Assembly: GCA_030645355.1 (NCBI GenBank)
Contig: JAUSNJ010000130.1
Span: 103,357 to 167,356, forward strand
Length of the DNA: 64,000 bases
Reading direction: 5' to 3'
Origin: Rhodoferax sp.
Lineage (GTDB): Bacteria; Pseudomonadota; Gammaproteobacteria; Burkholderiales; Burkholderiaceae_C
Part shown: piece by piece, positions 55,541-63,303 of the stretch
Layout of the letters: each line of letters starts with the position of its first letter
Position numbering within the stretch: the stretch's first letter is position 1
Program-made: the position numbers and the translations under genes
The notes under the pieces: model-generated
Seen by the model: only the letters and a program-made list of their open reading frames with translations
Told to the model about the DNA's origin: nothing
The model's database searches: none

Positions 55541-55850
55541 GGTTCGCAGTGTAGGGGCAGTGGTCGCTGTCGATTGTGTGATTCGCCCGCAGCAGGCATG
55601 GGGAGAGTACCGCCGCTCATGTCCCCGGCCTTCGGCCTCCTCCTTGACTTCGCTTTGGTACTCACCCCATGCCTCCTGCTAGAGACTGTGGTTTGCCGGC
55701 AGCCGGTAGTCAATAGTTACCGTGGCTGATCAGGCGGGCCGGGTGTTCTGCACAGTGAGGTCAAGGAGGAGGGCGTAGCCCGGTGGACACGAACGGCGCA
55801 GAGCACCCGGCCCGCCTGATCCCGAAGCTGCGACCGTGCGGGGCTAGCTC
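55541..55850. other. 310-bp intergenic region with inverted repeats
   Basis: No gene is supported here. A 24-bp inverted repeat (listed separately) and CCTCCTCCTTGAC (55637) with its complement GTCAAGGAGGAGG (55759) suggest a structured or mobile-derived element. Confidence 0.6.
55728..55821. repeat. 24-bp inverted repeat with 46-bp spacer
   Basis: GATCAGGCGGGCCGGGTGTT and four more bases at 55728-55751 pair with 55798-55821, with one mismatch in the 24 bases. A second pair, CCTCCTCCTTGAC and GTCAAGGAGGAGG, crosses the left arm. It sits between the flavoprotein and VOC genes. Confidence 0.7.
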
Positions 55851-56219
55851 CTACCCCATGCAGAACACGTTGAGTTTGTTGCCGTCCAGATCGCGAAAGT
55901 AGCCGGCGTAGAAACCGTCGCCGCGTGGGCCGTTGGGGCCTTCGTCCTTGGCACCGAGTTCCATGGCCTTTTTGTAGACGCGATCCACTTTTTCCTTGGA
56001 GTCGACGACGATGGCGGCCATCACGCCGTTGCCCACGGTGGCGGGTTGGCCGTTGTAGGGCTTCATGATGGCCAGGCTGCACTGCTGCATGGAGACGCCC
56101 CAGGCGATGCCGGTGGGGAATTCCATCAGGCGCTTGGCACCGATCTCGGCCAACAGGGTGTCGTAGAAAGCCGCTGCGCGGGGCAGGTCGTTGGTTCCGA
56201 GGGTGACGTAGCCGATCAT
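55851..56219 (-). CDS. VOC-family (glyoxalase-like) protein
   Basis: A 122-residue VOC superfamily protein. It begins MIGYVTLGTNDLPRAAAFYD and ends GDGFYAGYFRDLDGNKLNVF, both standard elements of the paired beta-alpha-beta-beta-beta units. Metal ligands are only partly identifiable. It might be a small-molecule binding or detoxifying enzyme. The start at 56219 has GGAG nearby. Confidence 0.85.
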   Translation of the reverse strand: MIGYVTLGTNDLPRAAAFYDTLLAEIGAKRLMEFPTGIAWGVSMQQCSLAIMKPYNGQPATVGNGVMAAIVVDSKEKVDRVYKKAMELGAKDEGPNGPRGDGFYAGYFRDLDGNKLNVFCMG

Positions 56220-56449
56220 GGGGAGTCTCCAGTGGGTTGAAAAGCGCGTAGTTTAGAGCGCCAACCGTTCGCAAGCAGGCCGCCAAGGCCAGCAGGGCCC
56301 GGACCGCTCTCGCGTTGCCCCATGGCAAGGGCTGCCCGCTTCGTCTCGTCTGTGACAGCTTCGTCTGAAGGCGTGCATTACCGTTTGTCCCCTGGGCGTT
56401 GGACTGCCGACCAGGGTGCCGCGATGCAATATTCAAACGAGGAGACTAC

Positions 56450-57292
56450 ATGAAAAATTACTGCGACCGACCCTTTTTGGTCTTGGTGTCTGTCATGGCG
56501 GGCGCTTTGTTGGCCGGTTGTCAAAGTGCCCCACCACTGCCAACCACTTCGCCCGAAGAGGTGGGAGAGTTCAGGGCCGGGTCGGGTTATCTGCGCGGCT
56601 ATCTGGATCGCAAAGCACTGCCCAACAGCCTGGCCCTGTTGCCCAAGCCCCCGGCTGCGGATTCGGCCGAGCAGGCTGCCGATCTGGCGGTCTACACCGC
56701 AACCCGTGCGCTACGTGGTACGCAACGCTGGGACCAGGCCACAAGGGATGCCAATCTCAAGTTTCCCAAGGCGGCTTCCACTTACGCCTGCACCATGGAT
56801 TTGCCTATTTCCCAGGAGCAGACGCCGCACCTGAACATGTTGTTGCGGCGCACGTTGCTGGATGCGGGGCTGTCCACCTACGCAGCCAAAGACAGCTACA
56901 ACCGCAAGCGTCCATTCGTCGTCAAGGGGGATACAACCTGCACTCCCGCGGAGGAGCCCACGTTGACCAAAGACGGTTCCTACCCGTCGGGCCATGCTGC
57001 CTTGGGCTGGGCTTGGGCACTGGTGTTGAGCGAAGTGGCACCCGAGCGCGCCAATGCCTTGCTGGCGCGCGGGCTGGCATTTGGTCAAAGCCGGGTGATT
57101 TGCGGCGTGCACTGGCAAAGCGATGTGGACGCGGGCCGGTTGATGGGTTCTGCCGCAGTCGCTGTGTTGCATACCGATCCGACGTTTACCGCGCAACTGG
57201 CGGCTGCCAAAACGGAGGTAGCGGCTGCCCGCAGCAAGAACCTTCACGCCGACGGTGACTGCAAGGCAGAGGCGGCCGCCCTCGCACCCTGA
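56450..57292 (+). CDS. class A non-specific acid phosphatase (PAP2), lipoprotein
   Basis: A 280-residue phosphatase. Signal peptide with lipobox (LLAGC, Cys at 24). The PAP2 motifs are exact: K-x6-R-P in KDSYNRKRPF, PSGHAALGWAW, and S-R-x5-H-x3-D in SRVICGVHWQSDVDAGR. Such enzymes release phosphate from many organic esters at acid pH in the periplasm. The start at 56450 follows GAGGAG. Convergent with cobA. Confidence 0.92.
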   Translation: MKNYCDRPFLVLVSVMAGALLAGCQSAPPLPTTSPEEVGEFRAGSGYLRGYLDRKALPNSLALLPKPPAADSAEQAADLAVYTATRALRGTQRWDQATRDANLKFPKAASTYACTMDLPISQEQTPHLNMLLRRTLLDAGLSTYAAKDSYNRKRPFVVKGDTTCTPAEEPTLTKDGSYPSGHAALGWAWALVLSEVAPERANALLARGLAFGQSRVICGVHWQSDVDAGRLMGSAAVAVLHTDPTFTAQLAAAKTEVAAARSKNLHADGDCKAEAAALAP

Positions 57293-57301
57293 GGCGTTCG
57301 C

Positions 57302-58105
57302 TCAGGCGGTGCGTGCGTGTGCGACGGGGCTGTCGGCTCCCAGTCCTGCCGCCAGCAAGCCCTGCAGCACGTCGCCCACCACGATGACGCTGGGGCTGGC
57401 GAGCTGTTCGCTTGCAATGGTGGACTCCAGCTCGGCCAGTGTGCACACGGCATGGCGCTGCGTGGCCAGGCTGGCGTTCTGGATGACGGCCACCGGCGTG
57501 TCGGCGTGCAGGCCATGCAGCAGTTCGCGCTGGATGGTGGCCGCACCGCTGACGCCCATGTAGATCACCAGCGTGAGCCGGGCCTGGCGTGCCGTGGCTG
57601 CCAGGGCGCGCCAATCGGTACCTGCAGAGCCTGGTTTGGCGTGGCCGGTCACAAACACCACGCCGTGGGCGTGCTCGCGGTGCGTCAGCGGCACCCCCAG
57701 CGACGAGACGGCTGCCATGCCGGCGGTGATGCCGTTGATAACCTGCACCCGCACACCAGCGGCCTGCAGCGCTTCCATTTCTTCGCCGCCGCGCCCGAAG
57801 ATGAATGGGTCGCCGCCCTTGAGGCGCACCACGTTTTCGCCTTCCAGCGCCGCCGTGACCATCAGCTTTTCAATAAAGGACTGCGGGGTGGACTTGCAGC
57901 CCCCGCGTTTGCCCACGTGCACGATGCGGGCCGTGGGCGCGGCAAAGGCCACGATGGCGTCATTGACCAAGTCATCGACCAGCAGCACGGTGGCGGCCTG
58001 GATGGCTTTCAAGGCTTTCAGTGTCAGCAGCTCGGGGTCACCGGGGCCGGCGCCCACGAGGGTGACCTGGCCGCGCGCGCTGGGGTGGGATAAATCGTGC
58101 TTCAT
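57302..58105 (-). CDS. cobA: uroporphyrinogen-III C-methyltransferase (CobA/SUMT)
   Basis: A 267-residue SAM-dependent enzyme that makes precorrin-2, the precursor of sirohaem and cobalamin. The SAM-binding N terminus is LVGAGPGDPELLTLKALKA and the second motif VVRLKGGDPFIFGRGGEEM. The gene ends the nitrate-assimilation cluster; sirohaem is the cofactor of NirB, encoded upstream in the cluster. It overlaps ybiB by four bases (ATGA). Confidence 0.92.
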   Translation of the reverse strand: MKHDLSHPSARGQVTLVGAGPGDPELLTLKALKAIQAATVLLVDDLVNDAIVAFAAPTARIVHVGKRGGCKSTPQSFIEKLMVTAALEGENVVRLKGGDPFIFGRGGEEMEALQAAGVRVQVINGITAGMAAVSSLGVPLTHREHAHGVVFVTGHAKPGSAGTDWRALAATARQARLTLVIYMGVSGAATIQRELLHGLHADTPVAVIQNASLATQRHAVCTLAELESTIASEQLASPSVIVVGDVLQGLLAAGLGADSPVAHARTA

Positions 58106-59007
58106 AGTGCTTGCACCAGATGCAAGATATGGGCCACTTGCTGGGCAATGGGGGGCGGAACAGGCTTTGCGCCGTCCAGCACGCTGCGAATATAGGCAGC
58201 GGTGTGGGCGGCGTCAATCTCGGCTGGCAGGGTGGGCAGACTGGTCAAAACCCCGGCCTGATGGTCCTGGTGATCGACCACTTGGCCGCGAATAAAGCCT
58301 TCCATCTTGGGCGTGCGCCGGGGGTCGGCCACGGCTTCGCCCTCGGTGCCGCGCAGCAGCAGGGCGTTGCCGCCCATCAGCGTGAGCGTCTCGGCCATGG
58401 ACACTGCGTATTCAGGGTGGGTGTAGCTGCTCACCAGCAGGCTCTTGCCTTGCACCGGGGTCATCAGCTTGACCAGGCTATGGGCCGGGTTGCGCAGGCC
58501 CACGACGCGGCGCACATCCAGCAGGCGCTGCAGGCCGGTGTGGAGCAGGGCGGTCGGCACAAACGCCACCGATCCAGGTGCTATGGATTCGATAGCTTTC
58601 TGGGCAGGTATTCCGAGGGCTAGCAGCACTTCTGACGTATAGACCCGGCGCGACTCGGTGGCTGTGCCGTGCACCAGCACGGCCAGGCCTTCGCGCGCCA
58701 GCAGCAGTGCCAGCAGCGGCGTCAGCAGCGGCAGTTTGCGCGCGCCGTTGTAGCTGGGGATGACGATGGTGGGCGCCGCGCCAGCCGGCACGGTGTGCAG
58801 GCGCTGGTGCGTGGCGTCCAGAAAACCCGCCATTTCGTGTGCGGTTTCGCCCTTGATGCGCATGGCCAGGCAGAAGGCGCCAATCTCCAGGTCGGTGACC
58901 GCGCCGTCCAGCACCTGGCCAAACAGGTCGGCCGCCTGCTCGCGGTTCAGCGCGCGTGCGCCCTGGCTGCCGCGGCCTATTTCCTTGATGTAATTTGCGA
59001 TGCCCAT
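58102..59007 (-). CDS. ybiB: DNA-binding protein YbiB
   Basis: A 301-residue protein of the anthranilate phosphoribosyltransferase-fold family, known as YbiB, a nucleic-acid binding protein. It begins MGIANYIKEIGRGSQGARAL and carries TIVIPSYNGARKLPLLTPLL. It sits between nasA and cobA, overlapping the latter by four bases. An in-frame stretch (LALGIPAQKAIESIAPG) coincides with a diverged copy of the 44-bp repeat at 58580. Confidence 0.8.
   Translation of the reverse strand: MGIANYIKEIGRGSQGARALNREQAADLFGQVLDGAVTDLEIGAFCLAMRIKGETAHEMAGFLDATHQRLHTVPAGAAPTIVIPSYNGARKLPLLTPLLALLLAREGLAVLVHGTATESRRVYTSEVLLALGIPAQKAIESIAPGSVAFVPTALLHTGLQRLLDVRRVVGLRNPAHSLVKLMTPVQGKSLLVSSYTHPEYAVSMAETLTLMGGNALLLRGTEGEAVADPRRTPKMEGFIRGQVVDHQDHQAGVLTSLPTLPAEIDAAHTAAYIRSVLDGAKPVPPPIAQQVAHILHLVQAL
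58580..58623 (-). repeat. dispersed 44-bp repeat inside ybiB, diverged copy 9
   Basis: On the plus strand it begins GCTATGGATTCGATAGCTTT and ends ATTCCGAGGGCTAG, recognisable at both ends. It lies in frame within ybiB. Confidence 0.6.
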
Positions 59008-59044
59008 ACCGCCATTGTCCCGCAGCTTTGATCGCTTTGGGCTA

Positions 59045-61882
59045 TTAGCTCAGCGTCGCATCCCGTTGACTTGCCGGTATCGACATGCGCACCATGCGCT
59101 TGACCTCGGGCAGGCAGGAGCCGCAGTTGGTGCCGCACTCCAGCGCCGCCTGCAATTGCACCAGGCGCTGGTCCTCGTTGCCTTTGCATTGGCCCAGCTG
59201 CGCGGCGATGGCCGCCTCGGTCACGTTGAAGCAGGTGCAAATCTGTTTGCCGCGCGATTGCACGGTCATGGGCGGTTTGGCACCCGGTACCAGCAGCATG
59301 CGGCCATAGGCTTGTGCGGGCAGTTCATCCTGCAGCAGCGTTTTGATCCAGCTCTGCGCGCTGGTGTCGCCCGCCAGCACAAAGGCGTTGAGGCGGGCTT
59401 CACCGTTCGTGTTGCCGACGCCCGGAGCATGGGTCAGTTGCACGGCACGGCGTTGACCGCGCTTTTTGTCAGCATAGCGCAGCACGTTGTCGCCGCCCAG
59501 GCCGAGAAGGCCTTCGATGGTTATCAAGACGTTGTCGGGCGGCGCTTCGTACGCGGCAGCGCGGAACAGCAAGCCGCTGCGCTCGCGGCCAAACGGGGTG
59601 CAACTGGCGAACGCAAACTGGGGCATCAGGGCCTTGAGTTGCTCGCGTGCCTCCAGGGCCACGTCGTCGCTCAGCCAGGCGATGCCCAACAGCGACCACG
59701 GCATCTCGGCCTTGAGCACCTTGATGGCGGCGTGCTTGAACTCGGGCTGCTTGGAGACCGGGCAAAACGCCGGCGAGGTCAGGGCGTTGACACCCGCCAG
59801 ACGCTCGCCGGTGCTGCTGGCGCCGCTGAGAAATTCTTCACCCCAGTGCATGGCCATGAAGGTCTGGTTGGCGGCCAGCGTGGCGCTGGCCTGCACCGGC
59901 ACCACGATGGAGCCGCGCTTGCCGGTGACGTGCACCAGGTCGCCATTGACCAGTTGGCGCCGCTCCATGTCCTTGGCATTCATCTCGATGGCGGGCTCGG
60001 CCACATGGCCAAACAGGCGGCCCAGCGTGCCGGTGCGGCTCATGCCGTGCCACTGGTCGCGCATGCGCCCGGTGGTCAGCGACAGCGGGTAGCGCGCCTC
60101 GCGCGGTTCGGCCACGGGCTGGTACACGGTGTTGGAAAATTTGGCCCTGCCGTCCGCCGTGGGGAAGACGCCGTCTTCGTACAGGCGCTGCTTGCCGGTG
60201 GTTTGGCCCTCGGGCAGTGGCCACTGTTGGGGGCCCTGCGCTTCCAGCATGGCGTAGGACATGCCGGTGATGTCCAGGTCGCGGCCGCGGGTGCTTTCGC
60301 GGTGCTCGTTCCAGATGGATTCGGGGGAATCGTAGGCGAACAGGCTTGGGCCTGAGCCGACCCCCAGGTTTTCCAGCTTGCGCGCAAAGTCCACAACAAT
60401 CGACCAGTCGTCACGCGTTTGGCCAGGTGCCGCGACGGCAGGGCGCACGCGGCTGATGCGGCGTTCGCTATTGGTCACCGTGCCACTCTTCTCGCCCCAG
60501 GTCGTGGCGGGCAGCAGCAGGTCGGCATAGCGGCAGGTCGCGGTGGTGGAAAACGCTTCCTGTACCACCACCAGTTCGGCCCGCTCCAGCGCGCGGCGCA
60601 CGGTAGCCTGGTCGGGCATGCTTTGGGCCGGGTTGGTACAGGCAATCCACAGCGCCTTGATCTCTCCGTCGGCAGCGGCCTGGAACATCTCCACCGCCGT
60701 CTTGCCGGGTTTGTGGGGAACCTGGGGCACACCCCACAGCGCGGCCACCTCGGCGCGATGCGCGGGGTTGGCCAGGTCGCGGTGGGCGCTGAGCAAATTG
60801 GCCAGGCCACCCACCTCGCGTCCACCCATGGCGTTGGGCTGGCCGGTGAGCGAAAACGGGCCTGCTCCGGGCTTGCCGATCTGTCCGGTGGCCAGGTGCA
60901 GGTTGATCAGCGCTGCGTTCTTGGCGGTACCGCTGCTGGACTGGTTCAGCCCCTGGCAGTACAGGCTCAGTGTGGTGGTGCGCTCGGCGCCGTGCATGTG
61001 CTGCATGCCGGCAAACAGGCGCGTGGCCTTGAGCAGCGCGTCTTTGGTGATGCCACAGGCGTCGGCCACGACAAAGGGCGTGTAGTCGCGTACCGAATTC
61101 TTCAGGTCTTCAAAACCGTTGGTGTGGGCGGCTATGAAGACGTTGTCCAGCCAGCCTTCCCAGGCCATGATGTGCAGCATGCCGTTGAACAGCATCACGT
61201 CGGTGCCGGGCTGGATGGCCAGGTGCAGATCGGCAATGCTGGCGGTGTCGGTGGTGCGCGGGTCGACCACCACGATGCGCAGATTGGGGTTGGCCTTTTT
61301 GGCGTCTTCAATGCGCCGAAACAGAATCGGGTGCGCAAAGGCGGTGTTGGAGCCCGTGATGAAGATGCACTGCGCGTGGTTCAGGTCGTCGTAGCAGGCG
61401 GGTGGCGCATCGGCTCCCAGCGTCTGCTTGTAGCCGGCCACCGCGCTGCTCATGCACAGGCGCGAGTTGGTGTCGATGTTGTTGGTGCCGATCAGGCCCT
61501 TGGCCAGCTTGTTGAAGGCGTAATAGTCTTCGGTCAGCAGCTGCCCCGAAACATAGAACCCCACCGCGTCCGGGCCATGGTCGCGGATGATGCGGGCAAA
61601 GCCCTCGCCGGCCGTGTCCAGCGCCGCGTCCCACGACACGGGCTGGGGCGCATCACCGCGCCGCAAGCGTTGCATGGGCTGCAACAGACGCGTTTGCTGC
61701 GTGACGAAGGCACTGGCTGTGTGGTGCAGGGTGGAGCCCTTGGTGCACAGGCGGCCAAAGTTTGCCGGGTGGTCGGGGTCGCCCTTCACGCCGGTGATCT
61801 GGTCGCCGTCGGACTCGATGATGACGCCACAGCCCACACCGCAGTAGGGGCAGGTCGATCGGGTTTGGCGTGGTGCGGTCAT
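59045..61882 (-). CDS. nasA: assimilatory nitrate reductase catalytic subunit NasA
   Basis: A 945-residue molybdopterin enzyme that reduces nitrate to nitrite in the cytoplasm. An N-terminal [4Fe-4S] site is formed by CPYCGVGCGV (C11, C14, C18) and C46 in GRLCTKG; MGD-binding segments follow (SGQLLTEDYYAFNKLAKGLI, TGSNTAFAHPILFRR). The C terminus has a BFD-type [2Fe-2S] domain with CTCFNVTEAAI and CGTNCGSCLPEVKRMV, usual for NasA. It is the third gene of nirB, PilJ-like, nirD, nasA and uses an ATG at 61882. Confidence 0.93.
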   Translation of the reverse strand: MTAPRQTRSTCPYCGVGCGVIIESDGDQITGVKGDPDHPANFGRLCTKGSTLHHTASAFVTQQTRLLQPMQRLRRGDAPQPVSWDAALDTAGEGFARIIRDHGPDAVGFYVSGQLLTEDYYAFNKLAKGLIGTNNIDTNSRLCMSSAVAGYKQTLGADAPPACYDDLNHAQCIFITGSNTAFAHPILFRRIEDAKKANPNLRIVVVDPRTTDTASIADLHLAIQPGTDVMLFNGMLHIMAWEGWLDNVFIAAHTNGFEDLKNSVRDYTPFVVADACGITKDALLKATRLFAGMQHMHGAERTTTLSLYCQGLNQSSSGTAKNAALINLHLATGQIGKPGAGPFSLTGQPNAMGGREVGGLANLLSAHRDLANPAHRAEVAALWGVPQVPHKPGKTAVEMFQAAADGEIKALWIACTNPAQSMPDQATVRRALERAELVVVQEAFSTTATCRYADLLLPATTWGEKSGTVTNSERRISRVRPAVAAPGQTRDDWSIVVDFARKLENLGVGSGPSLFAYDSPESIWNEHRESTRGRDLDITGMSYAMLEAQGPQQWPLPEGQTTGKQRLYEDGVFPTADGRAKFSNTVYQPVAEPREARYPLSLTTGRMRDQWHGMSRTGTLGRLFGHVAEPAIEMNAKDMERRQLVNGDLVHVTGKRGSIVVPVQASATLAANQTFMAMHWGEEFLSGASSTGERLAGVNALTSPAFCPVSKQPEFKHAAIKVLKAEMPWSLLGIAWLSDDVALEAREQLKALMPQFAFASCTPFGRERSGLLFRAAAYEAPPDNVLITIEGLLGLGGDNVLRYADKKRGQRRAVQLTHAPGVGNTNGEARLNAFVLAGDTSAQSWIKTLLQDELPAQAYGRMLLVPGAKPPMTVQSRGKQICTCFNVTEAAIAAQLGQCKGNEDQRLVQLQAALECGTNCGSCLPEVKRMVRMSIPASQRDATLS

Positions 61883-61922
61883 GGAGTGGCTCGGATACTG
61901 GGTGGATCAGATGCTGTGTGGG

Positions 61923-62312
61923 TCAGGCCGCGCAGCTGCTGGCGCTGGTTTTGGGGCCGGCAATCGGGCGGGTCTGGTCAATGGCATGGCTGGCCAGCTC
62001 GGCGGTCATCAGCGACACCTGGCCGTCTTCGACCTTGACGGTGAATTTGGGTGTGCAGCCCTCATCAGGTGCTGCCGCCTGACCGGTGCACAGGCCTATG
62101 GTCCAGTTGTGCAGCGGACAGGCCACGCTGGTGCCGAACACGATGCCTTGCGAAAGTGGGCCGCCCTTGTGCGGGCAGCGGTCGAGCAGGGCGAATACTT
62201 CGCCCGCATCGTTGCGAAACACGGCCACATCCAGGCCTTGGGCCCGGGCAACGCGCCGCGAGCCCAGCACGGGGATGTCCTCGACTTTACACACTGCGGT
62301 CCATTCACTCAT
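61923..62312 (-). CDS. nirD: nitrite reductase small subunit NirD
   Basis: A 129-residue Rieske-fold protein. The ligand motifs are intact, CPHKGGPLSQG and CPLHNWTIGLCTG. It pairs with NirB to reduce nitrite to ammonium. The C terminus ends in a Cys-containing tail. A 44-bp repeat lies directly upstream at 62316, between it and the PilJ-like gene. Confidence 0.9.
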   Translation of the reverse strand: MSEWTAVCKVEDIPVLGSRRVARAQGLDVAVFRNDAGEVFALLDRCPHKGGPLSQGIVFGTSVACPLHNWTIGLCTGQAAAPDEGCTPKFTVKVEDGQVSLMTAELASHAIDQTRPIAGPKTSASSCAA

Positions 62313-62315
62313 TTT

Positions 62316-62358
62316 GCTATTCCTTTGATAGCTGTACTCTCATATTCCACGAGGGCTA
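62316..62358 (-). repeat. dispersed 44-bp repeat between PilJ-like gene and nirD, copy 10
   Basis: On the plus strand it begins GCTATTCCTTTGATAGCTGT and ends ATTCCACGAGGGCTA. It separates nirD from the PilJ-like gene in the nitrate operon and is 43 bases long. Confidence 0.75.
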
Positions 62359-62378
62359 CAGGCTGGTTTGTTAAATGA

Positions 62379-63179
62379 TCAGGTCTTCAGGGATGAATAC
62401 ATGCCGGTGACGCGGTCCATGACCTGCAGCAGGTTCTCGCTGGCCTGGAAGACATCGATCAGCGCCTTGGGCGTGCTCGATTCGGTCAGGGTCACTTTCT
62501 TCAGCGCCGATTCAAAGAACAGCCACTGGGCGTCGGCGACCTTCAGGTCTTCTTCAATCCTCGGTGTGGTCTCGGGGGCCTTGTGCAGCATCACCATGGC
62601 GTTGCTGAACTCATTGCGGGCCTTTTCAATTTCGACGCTGGCCGTGGCCGCATCCACCGGCAACCGCGCAGCCAGGAAGTACATGGCCATGCGCTGGCTC
62701 AGCATGCGCTGGCGGCCCGCCACGTTGACCAGTTTGCCCAGCGGCTTGCCTTGCACAGCCTCGTACTGCACGGTGCCCTGCTGGGCCAGCGCCAGCACGC
62801 CGGCGTTGAGGTGCAGCATGGCGGCCGCGTTTTCGCGGGCTGGCGCACTGCCCACCAGCGCACCCTTGTAGCCGCTCCACGACAACTCCAGCTTGCCGTA
62901 GGTGTCCTTGATGTCGGCAGTTGCGGCGTAGGCCTTGAGTTCCACCAGTTGGCGGTCGAACAGAGCCATGGACTTGTCCAGGGCCGCCTGCGCAGTGGAC
63001 TTCTCGATGCCGTGCACCAGAGCCAGCCAGGCCTTGCCCATGCGCTGGCTGAGCATGCGCTGGCGCCCGGCCTTGTTGATGGCGTCACCCAGGTCGCTGA
63101 CCTGGGCATGCACGCTCAACAGAGGCAGGCCGACGGCGGCGGCTATCACGGTTCTACGGTTGATCAGGTTGGATGTCAT
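62379..63179 (-). CDS. periplasmic PilJ-type nitrate-sensor-like domain protein
   Basis: A 266-residue protein with a twin signal-type N terminus (NRRTVIAAAVGLPLLSVHAQ) and an all-helical body. It carries the motif AGRQRMLSQRM twice, at residues 37-47 and 154-164. This P-box-like motif is the one seen in the nitrate-binding region of NarX/NarQ-like sensors and in PilJ N-terminal domains. There is no kinase, HAMP or signalling domain, so it is a free ligand-binding protein. It lies directly between nirB and nirD, which supports nitrate or nitrite as its ligand, though that is inference. Confidence 0.82.
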   Translation of the reverse strand: MTSNLINRRTVIAAAVGLPLLSVHAQVSDLGDAINKAGRQRMLSQRMGKAWLALVHGIEKSTAQAALDKSMALFDRQLVELKAYAATADIKDTYGKLELSWSGYKGALVGSAPARENAAAMLHLNAGVLALAQQGTVQYEAVQGKPLGKLVNVAGRQRMLSQRMAMYFLAARLPVDAATASVEIEKARNEFSNAMVMLHKAPETTPRIEEDLKVADAQWLFFESALKKVTLTESSTPKALIDVFQASENLLQVMDRVTGMYSSLKT

Positions 63180-63282
63180 GGTCTCTGCTTTCGAAAAAAG
63201 ACGCCAGTGTCCGAGACACCACCGTTTTCAAAAATGCAGTAGTTAAAGAATTTCATGGATAGCTGGAGTCAGTGCCCACAGA

Positions 63283-63296
63283 TTGATGTACATCAA
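63283..63296. promoter_or_regulatory. FNR/CRP-family binding site
   Basis: TTGATGTACATCAA is a perfect match to the FNR consensus TTGAT-N4-ATCAA. It lies between nirB (ending at 63304) and the PilJ-like gene (starting at 63179), about 104 bases upstream of the latter. It would be used by FNR or a DNR/NarR-type relative for the PilJ-nirD-nasA transcript. Confidence 0.7.
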
Positions 63297-63303
63297 TCGC
63301 CGT

